NCBI RefSeq assembly: GCF_030704685.1
Contig: NZ_JAUZDX010000022.1
Location: 45,129 to 109,128 of the forward strand
Source: Acidovorax sp. A1169
GTDB lineage: Bacteria > Pseudomonadota > Gammaproteobacteria > Burkholderiales > Burkholderiaceae_C
Direction: 5' to 3'
DNA length: 64,000 nt
The position numbers and the translations under genes are program-made. The notes under the pieces are model-generated. The model was not told where the DNA came from, made no database searches, and saw only the letters and a program-made list of their open reading frames with translations. Shown piece by piece: positions 26,455-34,890 of this stretch; the first letter of the stretch is position 1, and every line of letters begins with the position of its first letter.

Positions 26455-27132
26455 TCAAGCCGCCTGGTGCAACCGCCGCTCAACGAAAGAAGAACCCTCC
26501 AGACGACGCAACGCCTTGGCCGCCGCCAGCACACCCAAATCCACCAGAGGCTCCAACAACACCACCGCCATGTAAGCCGCCCCGAACGTAGCAATGCTCT
26601 CCAGATTCGCAGACCCCACCCCCGCCCCATAGATAGCCCAGAACGCCACCCACATCACGATCCCTCCCTGGTACGCCACCGACAGCTTGAACGTCTGCGC
26701 ATACGTCATGTCCACATACGCCATGCTTTCAGGAACGATGCGCTTGGCAATCGCCGCCGTTGCGAACAAAGGCACCAGCAAGGTGGTGACATTCATCCCG
26801 TACTGCGGCAAATCCTGCTGCGCAAAGAACACGCTCTGGATCAACAGACCACCCGCCAAGCCGATGGCCGCTGGCGCAGCGCCGAACAGCAACAGCAAGG
26901 TGGTGCCCAGAATCAGGTGCACCTCGGACACCCCCACCGGTTGGTGCGGCAGCAGCTCGAAGAACGCGAACACCAGCGCAATCGTGAAGACCGAGCGCGC
27001 CAGCAGGGCCACAGGGCCCTCTTTCTTGACCATGTCGATCGCCAGCTTGCTGGCGTACAGCAGCGCCGTGGCGCCCGTGGCATAGCTCAGGAAGATCTTG
27101 GTGGTGTCCACCAGTCCGGGTTCGATGTGCAT
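26455..27132 (-). CDS. CbiM-like energy-coupling-factor cobalt transporter permease
   Basis: A 225-residue membrane protein with about six helices. The N-terminus MHIEPGLVDTTK resembles CbiM, in which the N-terminal Met-His pair binds cobalt or nickel. It is isolated from CbiN, CbiQ and CbiO; it lies 52 nt after btuD inside the B12 cluster. It could act alone as a metal channel or work with partners elsewhere. Assignment rests on the N-terminus, topology and position. The 127 nt on its downstream side, up to the repeat, contain nothing I recognise. Confidence 0.78.
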   Translation of the reverse strand: MHIEPGLVDTTKIFLSYATGATALLYASKLAIDMVKKEGPVALLARSVFTIALVFAFFELLPHQPVGVSEVHLILGTTLLLLFGAAPAAIGLAGGLLIQSVFFAQQDLPQYGMNVTTLLVPLFATAAIAKRIVPESMAYVDMTYAQTFKLSVAYQGGIVMWVAFWAIYGAGVGSANLESIATFGAAYMAVVLLEPLVDLGVLAAAKALRRLEGSSFVERRLHQAA

Positions 27133-27184
27133 GGCACGGCTCCTTGGTTAAAACAATTGAAAGAGAGAAAACAAAAAACAGTAA

Positions 27185-27958
27185 TCAGCGCGGCAGGGCC
27201 ACCCACTGCCCCAGCAGCGCGTGCACCGCGATGCGGTTGTCGAAAACGGCTTCCAGCGCCCGGTGGGTCACGGGCTCGTCGCAGCCACCCTGGTGCGTGA
27301 TGCGGCCCTTGGCCATCACCACCAGATCGTCTGCCTGCAGGGCCAGCGACACCTCGTGCAGCACGCTGACCACCGTGGCACCGCCGGCCACCAGGGCGCG
27401 CACGGTGTGCAGCCAGTCGGTCTGGTGGGGCGGGTCCAGGTTGGCCAGGGGTTCGTCCATCAGCAGCACCTTCGCCTGCACGGCCAGGGCGCGGGCCAGC
27501 AGCACGCGCTGGCGCTCGCCGCCCGACAGTTGCGACAGCGGGCGCTCGCGCCAGTCCCAGGCCTGCGTGGTGCGCAAGGCCTGCTCCACGGCCGCATGGT
27601 CGGCGGGCGACGGCGGGGCCAGCCAGGGCTGGTGCGGCAGGCGGCCGAGCATGGCCACGTCGTAGCTCGTCAAATCGTCGGCCGAGCCTTCGTTCTGGCC
27701 CAGCCAGGACAGCTGGCGCGCGCGCTCGCGGGCCGGCACCAGGGTGAGCATGCGGCCCAGCAGCGCCACCTGCCCATCGACATGGCCGCGCGGCAGCAGG
27801 CCGGCCAGCACCTTGAGCAGGGTGGACTTGCCCGCGCCGTTGGGCCCGACGATGCTGGTCCAGCGGCCCTCGGGCAGGTGCAGGTCGATGCCGTGCAGCA
27901 CCTCGGCCCCGCCCACGCGCGCGGTAATGTGGTGGGCGCTCAGCGCAATACCCTTCAC
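27185..27958 (-). CDS. btuD: Vitamin B12 ABC transporter ATP-binding protein
   Basis: A 257-residue FecE/BtuD-type ATPase. Walker A is GPNGAGKSTLLKVLAG, signature LSGGERQRVLLARAL, Walker B VLLMDEPLANLD, switch histidine in VVSVLHEVSLA. The start is GTG at 27958, overlapping the btuC stop by 4 nt (GTGA); no ATG fits in frame between the btuC stop and the P-loop. Works with the permease encoded directly upstream and the btuF at 28992. Confidence 0.92.
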   Translation of the reverse strand: MKGIALSAHHITARVGGAEVLHGIDLHLPEGRWTSIVGPNGAGKSTLLKVLAGLLPRGHVDGQVALLGRMLTLVPARERARQLSWLGQNEGSADDLTSYDVAMLGRLPHQPWLAPPSPADHAAVEQALRTTQAWDWRERPLSQLSGGERQRVLLARALAVQAKVLLMDEPLANLDPPHQTDWLHTVRALVAGGATVVSVLHEVSLALQADDLVVMAKGRITHQGGCDEPVTHRALEAVFDNRIAVHALLGQWVALPR

Positions 27959-28995
27959 AGGCCGCCCCCGTGCGCGGTGCGCCGGTGCATCAGCCACAGC
28001 AGGTAGGTGCCGCCCAGCGCCGCGGTGAGCACGCCCACAGGCAGCTCCTGCGGCGCCAGCATCCAGCGCGCCAGGATGTCGGCGGCCACCAGCAGCACCG
28101 CGCCCATCAGGCTGGACAGCAAAATGTGCCGCTCGTGAGTGACGCGCACCATGGAGCGCACCAGGTGCGGCGCGGCCAGGCCGACGAAGGCGATCAGCCC
28201 GGTCTGCGCCACGGCGGTGCCGGTGGCCAGCGCCATGGCGGCCACCAGGCCGGCGCGCATGGGGCCGAGCGGCAGGCCCAGGCTGGCGGCGGTGGACTCG
28301 CCCAGAGTGAGGCCGTCGAGCGCGCGCGCCAGCACCCAGGCCAGCAGCGCGCACAGCACCCAGGCCGCGCCCATCAGCACGCAGGCGATCCAGCCGACAA
28401 AGGCCGTGCTGCCCAGGATGAAGGCCTGCATGGCCTGCAGGATGTCGGGCGAGGCCAGCTCGACCAGGTCGCGCAGGGCACCCAGCACCACGCCCACGAT
28501 GACGCCGGCCAGCAGCAGGCGCAGCGTGTGCTGCACGCCCTTGGCCAGCACCAGCGTGAGCACCACGGCCCCGGCAGCACCGAGAAAGGCCATGCCGGTG
28601 ATGCCGATGCGCGCCATCCACTGCGCGGCCACGGGCGATACGCCGAACATGGCCATGGCCACCGCGCCGCCCAACGCCGCGCCCGAGGCGCTGCCCAGCA
28701 GGTACGGGTCGGCCAGCGGGTTGCGGAACAGGCCCTGCGCCACCGCGCCGGCCAGGCCCAGCAGCGCACCGGCCAGCCAGGCGCCCAGGGTGCGGGGCAG
28801 GCGGATGTCCCACACGATCTGGCGGGCCACCGGGTCGTCGCCCATGTGCACCAGGCTCTCCAGCCCCGTGCTGCCTACGGCGATGCCCAGCACCAGCAGG
28901 ACCAGGCTGGCCAGCAGCAGCCACAGCGCGCACCAGGCTGCGCGGCGCCGGCCCGCAGCCGAGGGGATCAGGAAGGCTTTTTCAGCAGCAGTCAT
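27955..28995 (-). CDS. btuC: Vitamin B12 ABC transporter permease (FecCD family)
   Basis: A 346-residue inner-membrane protein with about ten helices, of the FecCD/BtuC type. GDDPVARQIVWDIRLPRTLGAWLAGALLGLAG opens the family core, seen here at about residues 72-103, and GLIAFVGLAAPHLVR is the conserved cytoplasmic coupling region. Its ATG overlaps the btuF stop by 4 nt and its stop overlaps btuD, so the three transporter genes are coupled. (Motif given as GDDPVARQIVWDIRLP then RTLGAWLAGALLGLAG.). Confidence 0.92.
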   Translation of the reverse strand: MTAAEKAFLIPSAAGRRRAAWCALWLLLASLVLLVLGIAVGSTGLESLVHMGDDPVARQIVWDIRLPRTLGAWLAGALLGLAGAVAQGLFRNPLADPYLLGSASGAALGGAVAMAMFGVSPVAAQWMARIGITGMAFLGAAGAVVLTLVLAKGVQHTLRLLLAGVIVGVVLGALRDLVELASPDILQAMQAFILGSTAFVGWIACVLMGAAWVLCALLAWVLARALDGLTLGESTAASLGLPLGPMRAGLVAAMALATGTAVAQTGLIAFVGLAAPHLVRSMVRVTHERHILLSSLMGAVLLVAADILARWMLAPQELPVGVLTAALGGTYLLWLMHRRTAHGGGL

Positions 28996-29891
28996 CGTGC
29001 CTTTTCGGTCAGGCAGCGCGCCATGATGCGCGCGGCCTCGGCCATGCGCGGGCCGGGCCGCACCACCACGTCGGAGTCGCCGGGGCCGAACACGCAGATG
29101 CGGTCATCGCGGATGGCGCGCATGCTGGCCCAGCCGGGGTACGGCACCATGGCCTGCATGCTGCGGTTGCCGATCATGATCACATCGGGGTTGGCGCGCA
29201 CCACGTACTCGGGGTTCAACCTGGGGAAGGGGCCGAGGGATGCGGGCACCACGTTGCGCGCGCCCAGGCGCGTGAGCGATTCGCCGATGAACGAGGACTC
29301 ACTGGCCGCATACGGCCCGCGGCTCACCTCGAAGTACACGCGCGTGCCACGCGCCTTGGGCGGCAGCGACTGGGCGGCCGCCTGCACGGCCGCGTCGATC
29401 ACGCGCCACAGCCGGTCGGCGCCCTCGGCCTGGGGCACGCCCAGCACCTGGCCCACCACGCCGAGCACGCGGCGCACGTCGGCATGGGTCTTGGGCTCCA
29501 GCACCACGACCTTCAGGCCCAGGGCTTCGAGCCGCTCGCTGGCGCGCGAGCTCATGGCCAGCAGCACCACGTCGGGTTTGGCGGCCACGATGGCCTCGAT
29601 GCTCGGGTCGATGCCACCACCCAGCTTGGGCAGCCTGTTCACCGACTCGGGCCAGTTGGAATAGCGGTCCACTCCCACCAGGCGGTGGCATTGGTCCAGC
29701 TCGCAGACGCTCTCGGTCAGCGAGGGCAGCAGCGTCACGATGCGCTGCGGCGGCTGGGGCAGCGACACCACGCGGCCGCGGTCGTCCGTCACCTGCAAGG
29801 GCTGCGCCTGCGCCAGCCCCGCCATGAGCAGGCCCAGCACCACGATGATGGCGATCACCCAGAGGATGCGGCGCACGGGGGTCGGGGCCAT
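28992..29891 (-). CDS. btuF: Vitamin B12-binding periplasmic protein BtuF
   Basis: A 299-residue periplasmic binding protein with an N-terminal hydrophobic signal (WVIAIIVVLGLLMAGLAQAQ). RIVTLLPSLTESVCELDQC and LVGVDRYSNWPESVNRLPKL mark the BtuF/FhuD family; it resembles the orphan copy at 24112-24990. The ATG at 29891 shares one nucleotide with the cobU stop. It precedes btuC and btuD and is the obvious binding component of that importer, taking cobalamin delivered through BtuB. Confidence 0.92.
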   Translation of the reverse strand: MAPTPVRRILWVIAIIVVLGLLMAGLAQAQPLQVTDDRGRVVSLPQPPQRIVTLLPSLTESVCELDQCHRLVGVDRYSNWPESVNRLPKLGGGIDPSIEAIVAAKPDVVLLAMSSRASERLEALGLKVVVLEPKTHADVRRVLGVVGQVLGVPQAEGADRLWRVIDAAVQAAAQSLPPKARGTRVYFEVSRGPYAASESSFIGESLTRLGARNVVPASLGPFPRLNPEYVVRANPDVIMIGNRSMQAMVPYPGWASMRAIRDDRICVFGPGDSDVVVRPGPRMAEAARIMARCLTEKAR

Positions 29892-30493
29892 CAGCGCGGT
29901 TCTTTCAAGGTCAGTGGCAGCCCGGCCGCCATCAGCGTCACCCGCGGGCACACCTCGCCCACCTGCTGGTTGAGCGCGCCCAGCGCATCGACGAAGGCGC
30001 GCACTTCGCGCCCCAGCGGGATGACGCCCAGGCCGATTTCGTTGCCCACCAGAACAACGGGGCCGGGGGCTTGCTGCAATGCGGTGAAGAAGTGCTGGCG
30101 CTGGGCCGCCCAGTCGCTGTCCAGGGCGTCGCGGTCCTCACGGCCCATGGTCTCGGCGCCCGCCGGCATGGTCCAGTTGGTGAGCCACAGGGTCAGGCAG
30201 TCGACCACGACCAGCGTGTCGGCACTGCCGAGCTGGCGCAATGCGCCAGCCAGGTCGCGCGGCTCTTCCAGAGTGGCGAGGCCGGGCACTCGCTCTGCGC
30301 GGTCGCGCTGGTGGCGGGCGATGCGCTGGCGCATCTCCTCGTCCCAGGGCTGGGCCGTGGCGACCAGCACGGCACGGTGCGCGGGCGAGCGGGCCAGCCA
30401 GTCGCGCGCGATCAGCTCGGCGCGGCGCGACTTGCCGCTCTTTTGGCCGCCGAGGATGAATTCGGTGGTGATGGTGGATGGCATGGTCGTCAT
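29891..30493 (-). CDS. cobU: Adenosylcobinamide kinase / adenosylcobinamide-phosphate guanylyltransferase
   Basis: A 200-residue bifunctional enzyme (CobU/CobP) that phosphorylates adenosylcobinamide and then adds GMP, activating it for nucleotide-loop attachment. The P-loop is FILGGQKSGKSRRAE, followed by the ATAQPWDEEMRQRIARHQRD segment with the guanylylated histidine, VVVDCLTLWLTNW, and VGNEIGLGVIPLG. The start at 30493 overlaps the cobB stop by 4 nt. A second in-frame ATG lies 3 codons in. Confidence 0.94.
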   Translation of the reverse strand: MTTMPSTITTEFILGGQKSGKSRRAELIARDWLARSPAHRAVLVATAQPWDEEMRQRIARHQRDRAERVPGLATLEEPRDLAGALRQLGSADTLVVVDCLTLWLTNWTMPAGAETMGREDRDALDSDWAAQRQHFFTALQQAPGPVVLVGNEIGLGVIPLGREVRAFVDALGALNQQVGEVCPRVTLMAAGLPLTLKEPR

Positions 30494-31854
30494 GCGGGCA
30501 CGCCCTCCCCGCCCAGCAGGTGCGCCACCGCAACGGGGGCGGACGCGAACCAGGCATGGAAGTAGCTCGCGTGGATGCTGCACTGGCGGTACAGCGCCTC
30601 GCCGGCATCGGGCGCAGGCACTGCGTCCGGGCGCGCCGTGCGGCCCACCACGGGCGCCGTGCTCTGCGCCGTGGAGTAGTGAAAGGTATGCCCGCGCAAC
30701 GTGTGCCCAGCCACCGTGAGGTGCTGCGGGCCCAGCGCGGCCAGCCGCTTTTGCATGGCCACGCGGCCGGGCAACAGGCCCCACAGCGCTTGCTCGGAGC
30801 CATCGGCCAGGGTGATGGCTTCGAACAGGGCCATCATGCCCCCGCATTCTGCCCACACGGGCTTGGCCGCAGCCACATGGGCACGCAGGCTGGCCTGCAT
30901 GGCGGTATTGGCTGCGATGGTGGCGGCATGCAGCTCGGGGTAGCCGCCGGGCAGCCATACGGCATCGCAGGCGGGCAGCGCGGCATCGTGTAGCGGCGAG
31001 AAGAACACCACCTGGGCGCCCATCTGCGCGAGGCACTGCAGGTTGGCCGCGTAGATGAAGCAGAAGGCCTCGTCGCGCCCCACGGCCACGGTGCGGCCGG
31101 CGAGCAGCGGTGCCACAGGCGTCGCTGCGGGGGGCGGAAAATCCACCGCCCAGCGCTGCAGATCATCCAGGGTCATCTGGCCGAGCGGCGTGGCGGCCAG
31201 CGCATCGGCCGCGGCATCCAGGCGTTGCATGGCATCGTGCAGCTCATGCGCCACCACCAGGCCCAGGTGGCGCTCGGGCAGCAGCGGTGCCGATGCCTTG
31301 GTGGCGACATCGCCGGGCGCCACGCGCATCAGCGCGCCCATCCAGTCGTCGGCATCCTGCAGGCCATCGCGCAGCATGTCGACATGGCGTGCCGACCCCA
31401 CACGGTTGGCCAGCACGCCGGCCCAGGGCAGGCCCGCGCGGTAGTGGCGCAGGCCAAAGGCCAGTGCGCCGAAGGTACCGGCCATGGCCGAGGCATCGAC
31501 CACGGCGAGCACAGGCACACCAAAGCGCTGCGCGAGGTCGGCCGCGCTCGGCGTGCCGTCAAACAGGCCCATCACGCCTTCGATGAGGACCAGGTCGCTC
31601 TCCAACGCCGCAGCATGCAGGCGCTGCGCGCAGTCGGCCTCGCCGTTCATCCACAGGTCGAGCTGGTGCACGGGCGCACCGCTAGCGAGCTGGTGCCAGT
31701 GCGGGTCTAGGAAATCGGGGCCGCACTTGAACACCCGCACCCGTCGGCCCTGGCGCGCGTGCAGGCGCGCCAGGGCCGCGGTGACGGTGGTCTTGCCCTG
31801 GCCCGATGCCGGGGCGGCGATCAATATCGCCGGACAGCGTGCCGGGGTGACCAT
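30490..31854 (-). CDS. cobB: Cobyrinic acid a,c-diamide synthase
   Basis: A 454-residue glutamine amidotransferase (CobB/CbiA) that amidates side chains a and c of the corrin ring precursor. The ATP-binding half opens with LIAAPASGQGKTTVTAAL, then VFKCGPDFLDPHWH; EGVMGLFDG is the conserved loop. The glutaminase half has WLPGGYPELHAA and the nucleophile cysteine in WAECGGMMAL. It lies 43 nt after btuB and is coupled to cobU. Confidence 0.94.
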   Translation of the reverse strand: MVTPARCPAILIAAPASGQGKTTVTAALARLHARQGRRVRVFKCGPDFLDPHWHQLASGAPVHQLDLWMNGEADCAQRLHAAALESDLVLIEGVMGLFDGTPSAADLAQRFGVPVLAVVDASAMAGTFGALAFGLRHYRAGLPWAGVLANRVGSARHVDMLRDGLQDADDWMGALMRVAPGDVATKASAPLLPERHLGLVVAHELHDAMQRLDAAADALAATPLGQMTLDDLQRWAVDFPPPAATPVAPLLAGRTVAVGRDEAFCFIYAANLQCLAQMGAQVVFFSPLHDAALPACDAVWLPGGYPELHAATIAANTAMQASLRAHVAAAKPVWAECGGMMALFEAITLADGSEQALWGLLPGRVAMQKRLAALGPQHLTVAGHTLRGHTFHYSTAQSTAPVVGRTARPDAVPAPDAGEALYRQCSIHASYFHAWFASAPVAVAHLLGGEGVPA

Positions 31855-31897
31855 TCTTCTTGCTTCCCTTCCCTGCTCTCTCTCGTTGTCTTTGTGC

Positions 31898-33787
31898 TTA
31901 GAGCGGCGCCCACTTCACGCCCACATAGACCGTTCGGCCCGGGGTGGCGTAGGTACGGGCCAGCTCATAGTTTTTGTCGGCCGCGTTATCGAGCCGCGCG
32001 GTCAGCGTGAAGTCGCGTGCGATGCGCGTGCTGGCGTACAGGTTGAACAGGCTGTAGCCGCCCAGCACAAAGGTGTTGGCCACGGTGTCGAAACGGCGGC
32101 CCGAGGCCTGCACCTCGGCGCCCACGGTCCAGCCGGCCAGTTGCGTGTCGGCGCCCACGGTGCCGTGGCGCTTGGCGCGGCGCGCCAGCATCTTGCCGGT
32201 ATCGAGGTCGCGCGGGTTTTGAAGGTCCAGCGAGCCGCGCAGCTGCACGCTGCCCAGGCGGTAGGAGCCTGCGAAGGTCACACCCTTGTATTCGGCACGC
32301 GCCACGTTCGCATAGCAACCTTGCGGGGAGGGGCAGCGCCCGGCGGGGCCGAAGACGATCAGGTCCTGCACGCGGTTGCGGTAGGCGGTCACCGAGAAGC
32401 TGCTCGAAGCCTGTGCCCAGCGCAGGCCGAGCTCGGCATTGCGGCTGCTCTCGGGGTTCAGGCTGCCCGTGCCGTATTCGCTGAAGCGGTGGTACAGCGT
32501 GGGCGCCCGAAAGGCCGTGCCCACCGATGCCGTGGCGCGCCACTGCGGGGCAAAGGTGTAGCCATAGGCCAGGCTGCCCGTGCCCTTGCCACCGAACTCA
32601 CTGTCCGAGTCGTGGCGCACGTTGGCCTGCAGCGTGTGGGCACCGGCGGTGTAGCCATAGCCCAGGGCCAGCGCATCCTGCGAGCGCTTGCGGTCGATGG
32701 GGGCGTTGTCCAGGCGGTCCTCGCGGCGCTCCAGCGCGGCCGTCACCAGGTGCGGGCCCTGGCGCCATTCGTTCTGGAACAGGTAGCCGCGCAGCCGTGT
32801 CTCGGTCCGGTAGAAGGACGGCGTGGTCTGGTACTCGTCGCGCGAATCGGTGATCTGCACCCGCGTCTTGTACTGCGGGGTCCACTGTGCCTGCCAGTTC
32901 AGGCCCAGGGCGTGCAGCTGGTGCTGGTTGCGGTCATCCTTGCCCAGGCCGCTGTCGTAGCCGCTGTCCAGGTCGTTGGCGAGCAGCGTGGCTTCCAGCC
33001 GGTGCGTTGCGTTGACCTGCAGGCCCACGCGGGCGCTGGCCGAGGTGCTCTCGTAGCCATCGCGGTCGGGGTTCTGCGTGGCGACGGTGCGGGCGTTGAA
33101 GCCCTTGCTCTCCTCGCGTGCGATGCCGAAGGCATAGTCGATGGTGCCGCTGGCGCCGCTCACGCCGGCCTCGGCCTTGCGCGTGCCGTGGTTGCCAAAA
33201 CCGATGCCCACGTAGGGCGCCACGCCCTGCTCGCCGCGCTTGGTGAAGATCTGCACCACGCCGCCCATGGCGTCGGAGCCATACACTGCGCCGGCCGGGC
33301 CGCGCAGCACTTCGATGCGGTCGATCTGCGCCAGCGGGATGGACTCCCACGCCGCGCCACCGGTGGACTGCGAGTCCATGCGCACACCGTCGATGTAGAC
33401 GGCGGTGAAGCGCGACTCCGCCCCGCGCAGGAACACGCCGGTGGTGGTGCCGGGCCCGCCGTTGCGCGAGATCTCGATACCGGGCACGCGTGCCAGCACG
33501 TCGGCCAGGCCCGTGGCGCCGCTGGTCTCGATGGTCTGGCGGTCGATCACGGTCACGTCGGCCACCAGGTCGGACAGGGGCTGCGGCGTGCGCGTGGCGG
33601 TCACCACGGTTTCGCTCAGCGAGGGCGCGCGCAGGTTCTGCGCCAGCAGCACGGAGCCATTGGCACCGGCCTGCTGGGCCTGGGCGGCGCAGGCACCGAG
33701 CACGGCCAACGCCACCAGGGCGGGACGCAGGCACAGGGGCTTGGCGATGGACGCAGCAAGGCACGCACGGGGGGTACGGATTTTCAT
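31898..33787 (-). CDS. btuB: TonB-dependent vitamin B12 outer-membrane receptor
   Basis: A 629-residue outer-membrane beta-barrel. A signal peptide (ALVALAVLGACAAQAQ) is followed by a TonB-box-like SLSETVVTATRTPQ, the plug domain (GLADVLARVPGIEI, RGAESRFTAVYIDGVRMD, VEVLRGPAGAVYGSDAMGG-like stretch), and a barrel ending in VYVGVKWAPL. Its position directly under a cobalamin riboswitch and at the head of the B12 cluster identifies the ligand class. The start ATG 33787 has a moderate upstream purine region. Confidence 0.92.
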   Translation of the reverse strand: MKIRTPRACLAASIAKPLCLRPALVALAVLGACAAQAQQAGANGSVLLAQNLRAPSLSETVVTATRTPQPLSDLVADVTVIDRQTIETSGATGLADVLARVPGIEISRNGGPGTTTGVFLRGAESRFTAVYIDGVRMDSQSTGGAAWESIPLAQIDRIEVLRGPAGAVYGSDAMGGVVQIFTKRGEQGVAPYVGIGFGNHGTRKAEAGVSGASGTIDYAFGIAREESKGFNARTVATQNPDRDGYESTSASARVGLQVNATHRLEATLLANDLDSGYDSGLGKDDRNQHQLHALGLNWQAQWTPQYKTRVQITDSRDEYQTTPSFYRTETRLRGYLFQNEWRQGPHLVTAALERREDRLDNAPIDRKRSQDALALGYGYTAGAHTLQANVRHDSDSEFGGKGTGSLAYGYTFAPQWRATASVGTAFRAPTLYHRFSEYGTGSLNPESSRNAELGLRWAQASSSFSVTAYRNRVQDLIVFGPAGRCPSPQGCYANVARAEYKGVTFAGSYRLGSVQLRGSLDLQNPRDLDTGKMLARRAKRHGTVGADTQLAGWTVGAEVQASGRRFDTVANTFVLGGYSLFNLYASTRIARDFTLTARLDNAADKNYELARTYATPGRTVYVGVKWAPL

Positions 33788-33854
33788 GGGGCGAATCGTC
33801 AGCAAACAAACCCGTGCCGGCCTCCCGCCAGCGAAATGGGTGATACGGCTGCTC

Positions 33855-33875
33855 GCGCCCTGCAATCCAGGGCGC
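33855..33875 (-). promoter_or_regulatory. GC hairpin after the riboswitch, possible expression platform
   Basis: An 8-bp perfect stem (GCGCCCTG paired with CAGGGCGC, 5-nt loop) lies just downstream of the riboswitch aptamer and 68 nt before the btuB start codon. No T-run follows, so a simple intrinsic terminator is unlikely; control of translation or Rho access is more plausible. Confidence 0.4.
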
Positions 33876-33879
33876 ATGC

Positions 33880-34065
33880 AACCACCGTGTTGGCCGGTAT
33901 CCGGGCTGGCGGAACACTCCCCAACGCCTTCCCAGGTGCTTGTTCAAGGCACCCAGTGGCATGTGGCTGGAGAGAGAAGCCCGAAGGCTTCGTCCGCTGA
34001 CCGTTGCGGGGGCAGCGCAGGCTCGGCGCGCCATGCGTGGCGCCACCTCCCTGCTTCCCGTTGAA
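33880..34065 (-). promoter_or_regulatory. Cobalamin (adenosylcobalamin) riboswitch upstream of btuB
   Basis: Reading the minus strand, the conserved core GCTGCCCCCGCAACGGT is at 34016-34000 and the B12 box GCCACTG at 33960-33954, in the right order and spacing for the class. The upstream part holds GGGAAGCAGGGAGGTG (around 34061-34046). Limits are approximate. The RNA should shut down btuB and probably the linked B12 genes when cobalamin is plentiful. This is the only such element I see in the window; none precedes cobO, cobW or the CbiM-like gene. Confidence 0.9.
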
Positions 34066-34149
34066 CTGCAGCATGTGAACCACACCGCGAGCACCAACCC
34101 GGTGATTTTACGACCGTTTACAACCCGCCGTCCTACAATCGGTGGCTGT

Positions 34150-34374
34150 ATGGCAACAACACCATCGACCACTGACCAGATCGCCGAGCGCGTCGAGCGC
34201 CTGCTGGTGCGCCACGCCGAACTGCAGCGCACCAATGCCCTGCTGTCCGAGCAGGTGGCCGCACTGACCCAAGAGCGCGACTCCCTGAAATCCCGCCTGA
34301 GCGCAGCGCGCTCGCGTGTGGACGCCCTGCTCGAGCGCCTGCCCCAGGCCCCTCCCGCGAAAGACGCCGCATGA
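34150..34374 (+). CDS. ZapB-like coiled-coil protein upstream of zapA
   Basis: A 74-residue protein, almost wholly a predicted coiled coil (DQIAERVERLLVRHAELQRT then ALLSEQVAALTQERDSLKSR) with a Pro/Ala tail. Size and heptad pattern match the small ZapB-like proteins that precede zapA in betaproteobacteria. It overlaps zapA by 4 nt (ATGA), so a shared role in Z-ring assembly is likely. Sequence identity to ZapB proper is not obvious. Confidence 0.78.
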   Translation: MATTPSTTDQIAERVERLLVRHAELQRTNALLSEQVAALTQERDSLKSRLSAARSRVDALLERLPQAPPAKDAA

Positions 34375-34787
34375 AGCAAATCGAGGTGCAGATCCTGCAG
34401 CAAAGCTACCTGCTCAGTTGCCCCGAGGGGCACGAGAGCCGGCTGCTCGATGCAGTGGAGCGCGTGGACACCGCCATGACGCGCATCCGCGATGCCGGCA
34501 AGGTGCGTGCCCGCGAACGCATCGCGGTGCTGGCCGCCCTGAACCTCGCTTTCGAGATCGCCGACCGCGAAGCCGCCGACCTCGCCGAGGCGGCCGACCA
34601 CCCCCACCCCGTGCCCATGGCCACCCCCATGGCGATGGGCGACGACATGCCAGCGCCCCCGCCCCGGCACAGCGGCAACGGCGTGCAGGAATCGCTGCTG
34701 CCACCCGATGCGGACGAGGCCCTGCGCCTGCAAAGCCTGGTGCAGCGCCTGGACCAGGCCCTGGGCGACGACGGGCGGCTGCTGTAA
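34371..34787 (+). CDS. zapA: Cell division protein ZapA
   Basis: A 138-residue FtsZ-associated protein that bundles FtsZ filaments at midcell. The N-terminal ZapA domain (QIEVQILQQSYLLSCPEG then LLDAVERVDTAMTRIRDAGK and RERIAVLAALNLAFEI) is typical, followed by a longer than usual low-complexity Pro/Met/Ala region and a C-terminal coiled segment (LQSLVQRLDQAL). The 6S RNA gene lies downstream, the arrangement conserved across proteobacteria. Confidence 0.92.
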   Translation: MKQIEVQILQQSYLLSCPEGHESRLLDAVERVDTAMTRIRDAGKVRARERIAVLAALNLAFEIADREAADLAEAADHPHPVPMATPMAMGDDMPAPPPRHSGNGVQESLLPPDADEALRLQSLVQRLDQALGDDGRLL

Positions 34788-34881
34788 AGCCGGAAAGCGC
34801 CGCGCCGCACGCTATCAGCGGCACACATTCTGGAGATTTTCTTTACATCGCCTAACGGCTGCAAAGGGCATTTTCAGCGCC

Positions 34882-34887
34882 TACAAT
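34882..34887 (+). promoter_or_regulatory. Probable -10 element of the 6S RNA promoter
   Basis: TACAAT lies 3 nt before the first base of the predicted 6S RNA terminal helix (34891). The matching -35 region near 34859-34864 is weak. Assigned from position and similarity to the sigma-70 consensus. Confidence 0.5.
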
Positions 34888-34890
34888 AAA

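Noticed and set aside
31484..34000. An 838-codon plus-strand frame opposite btuB and cobB
   Set aside because: Shadow of two well supported genes; it also crosses the riboswitch.
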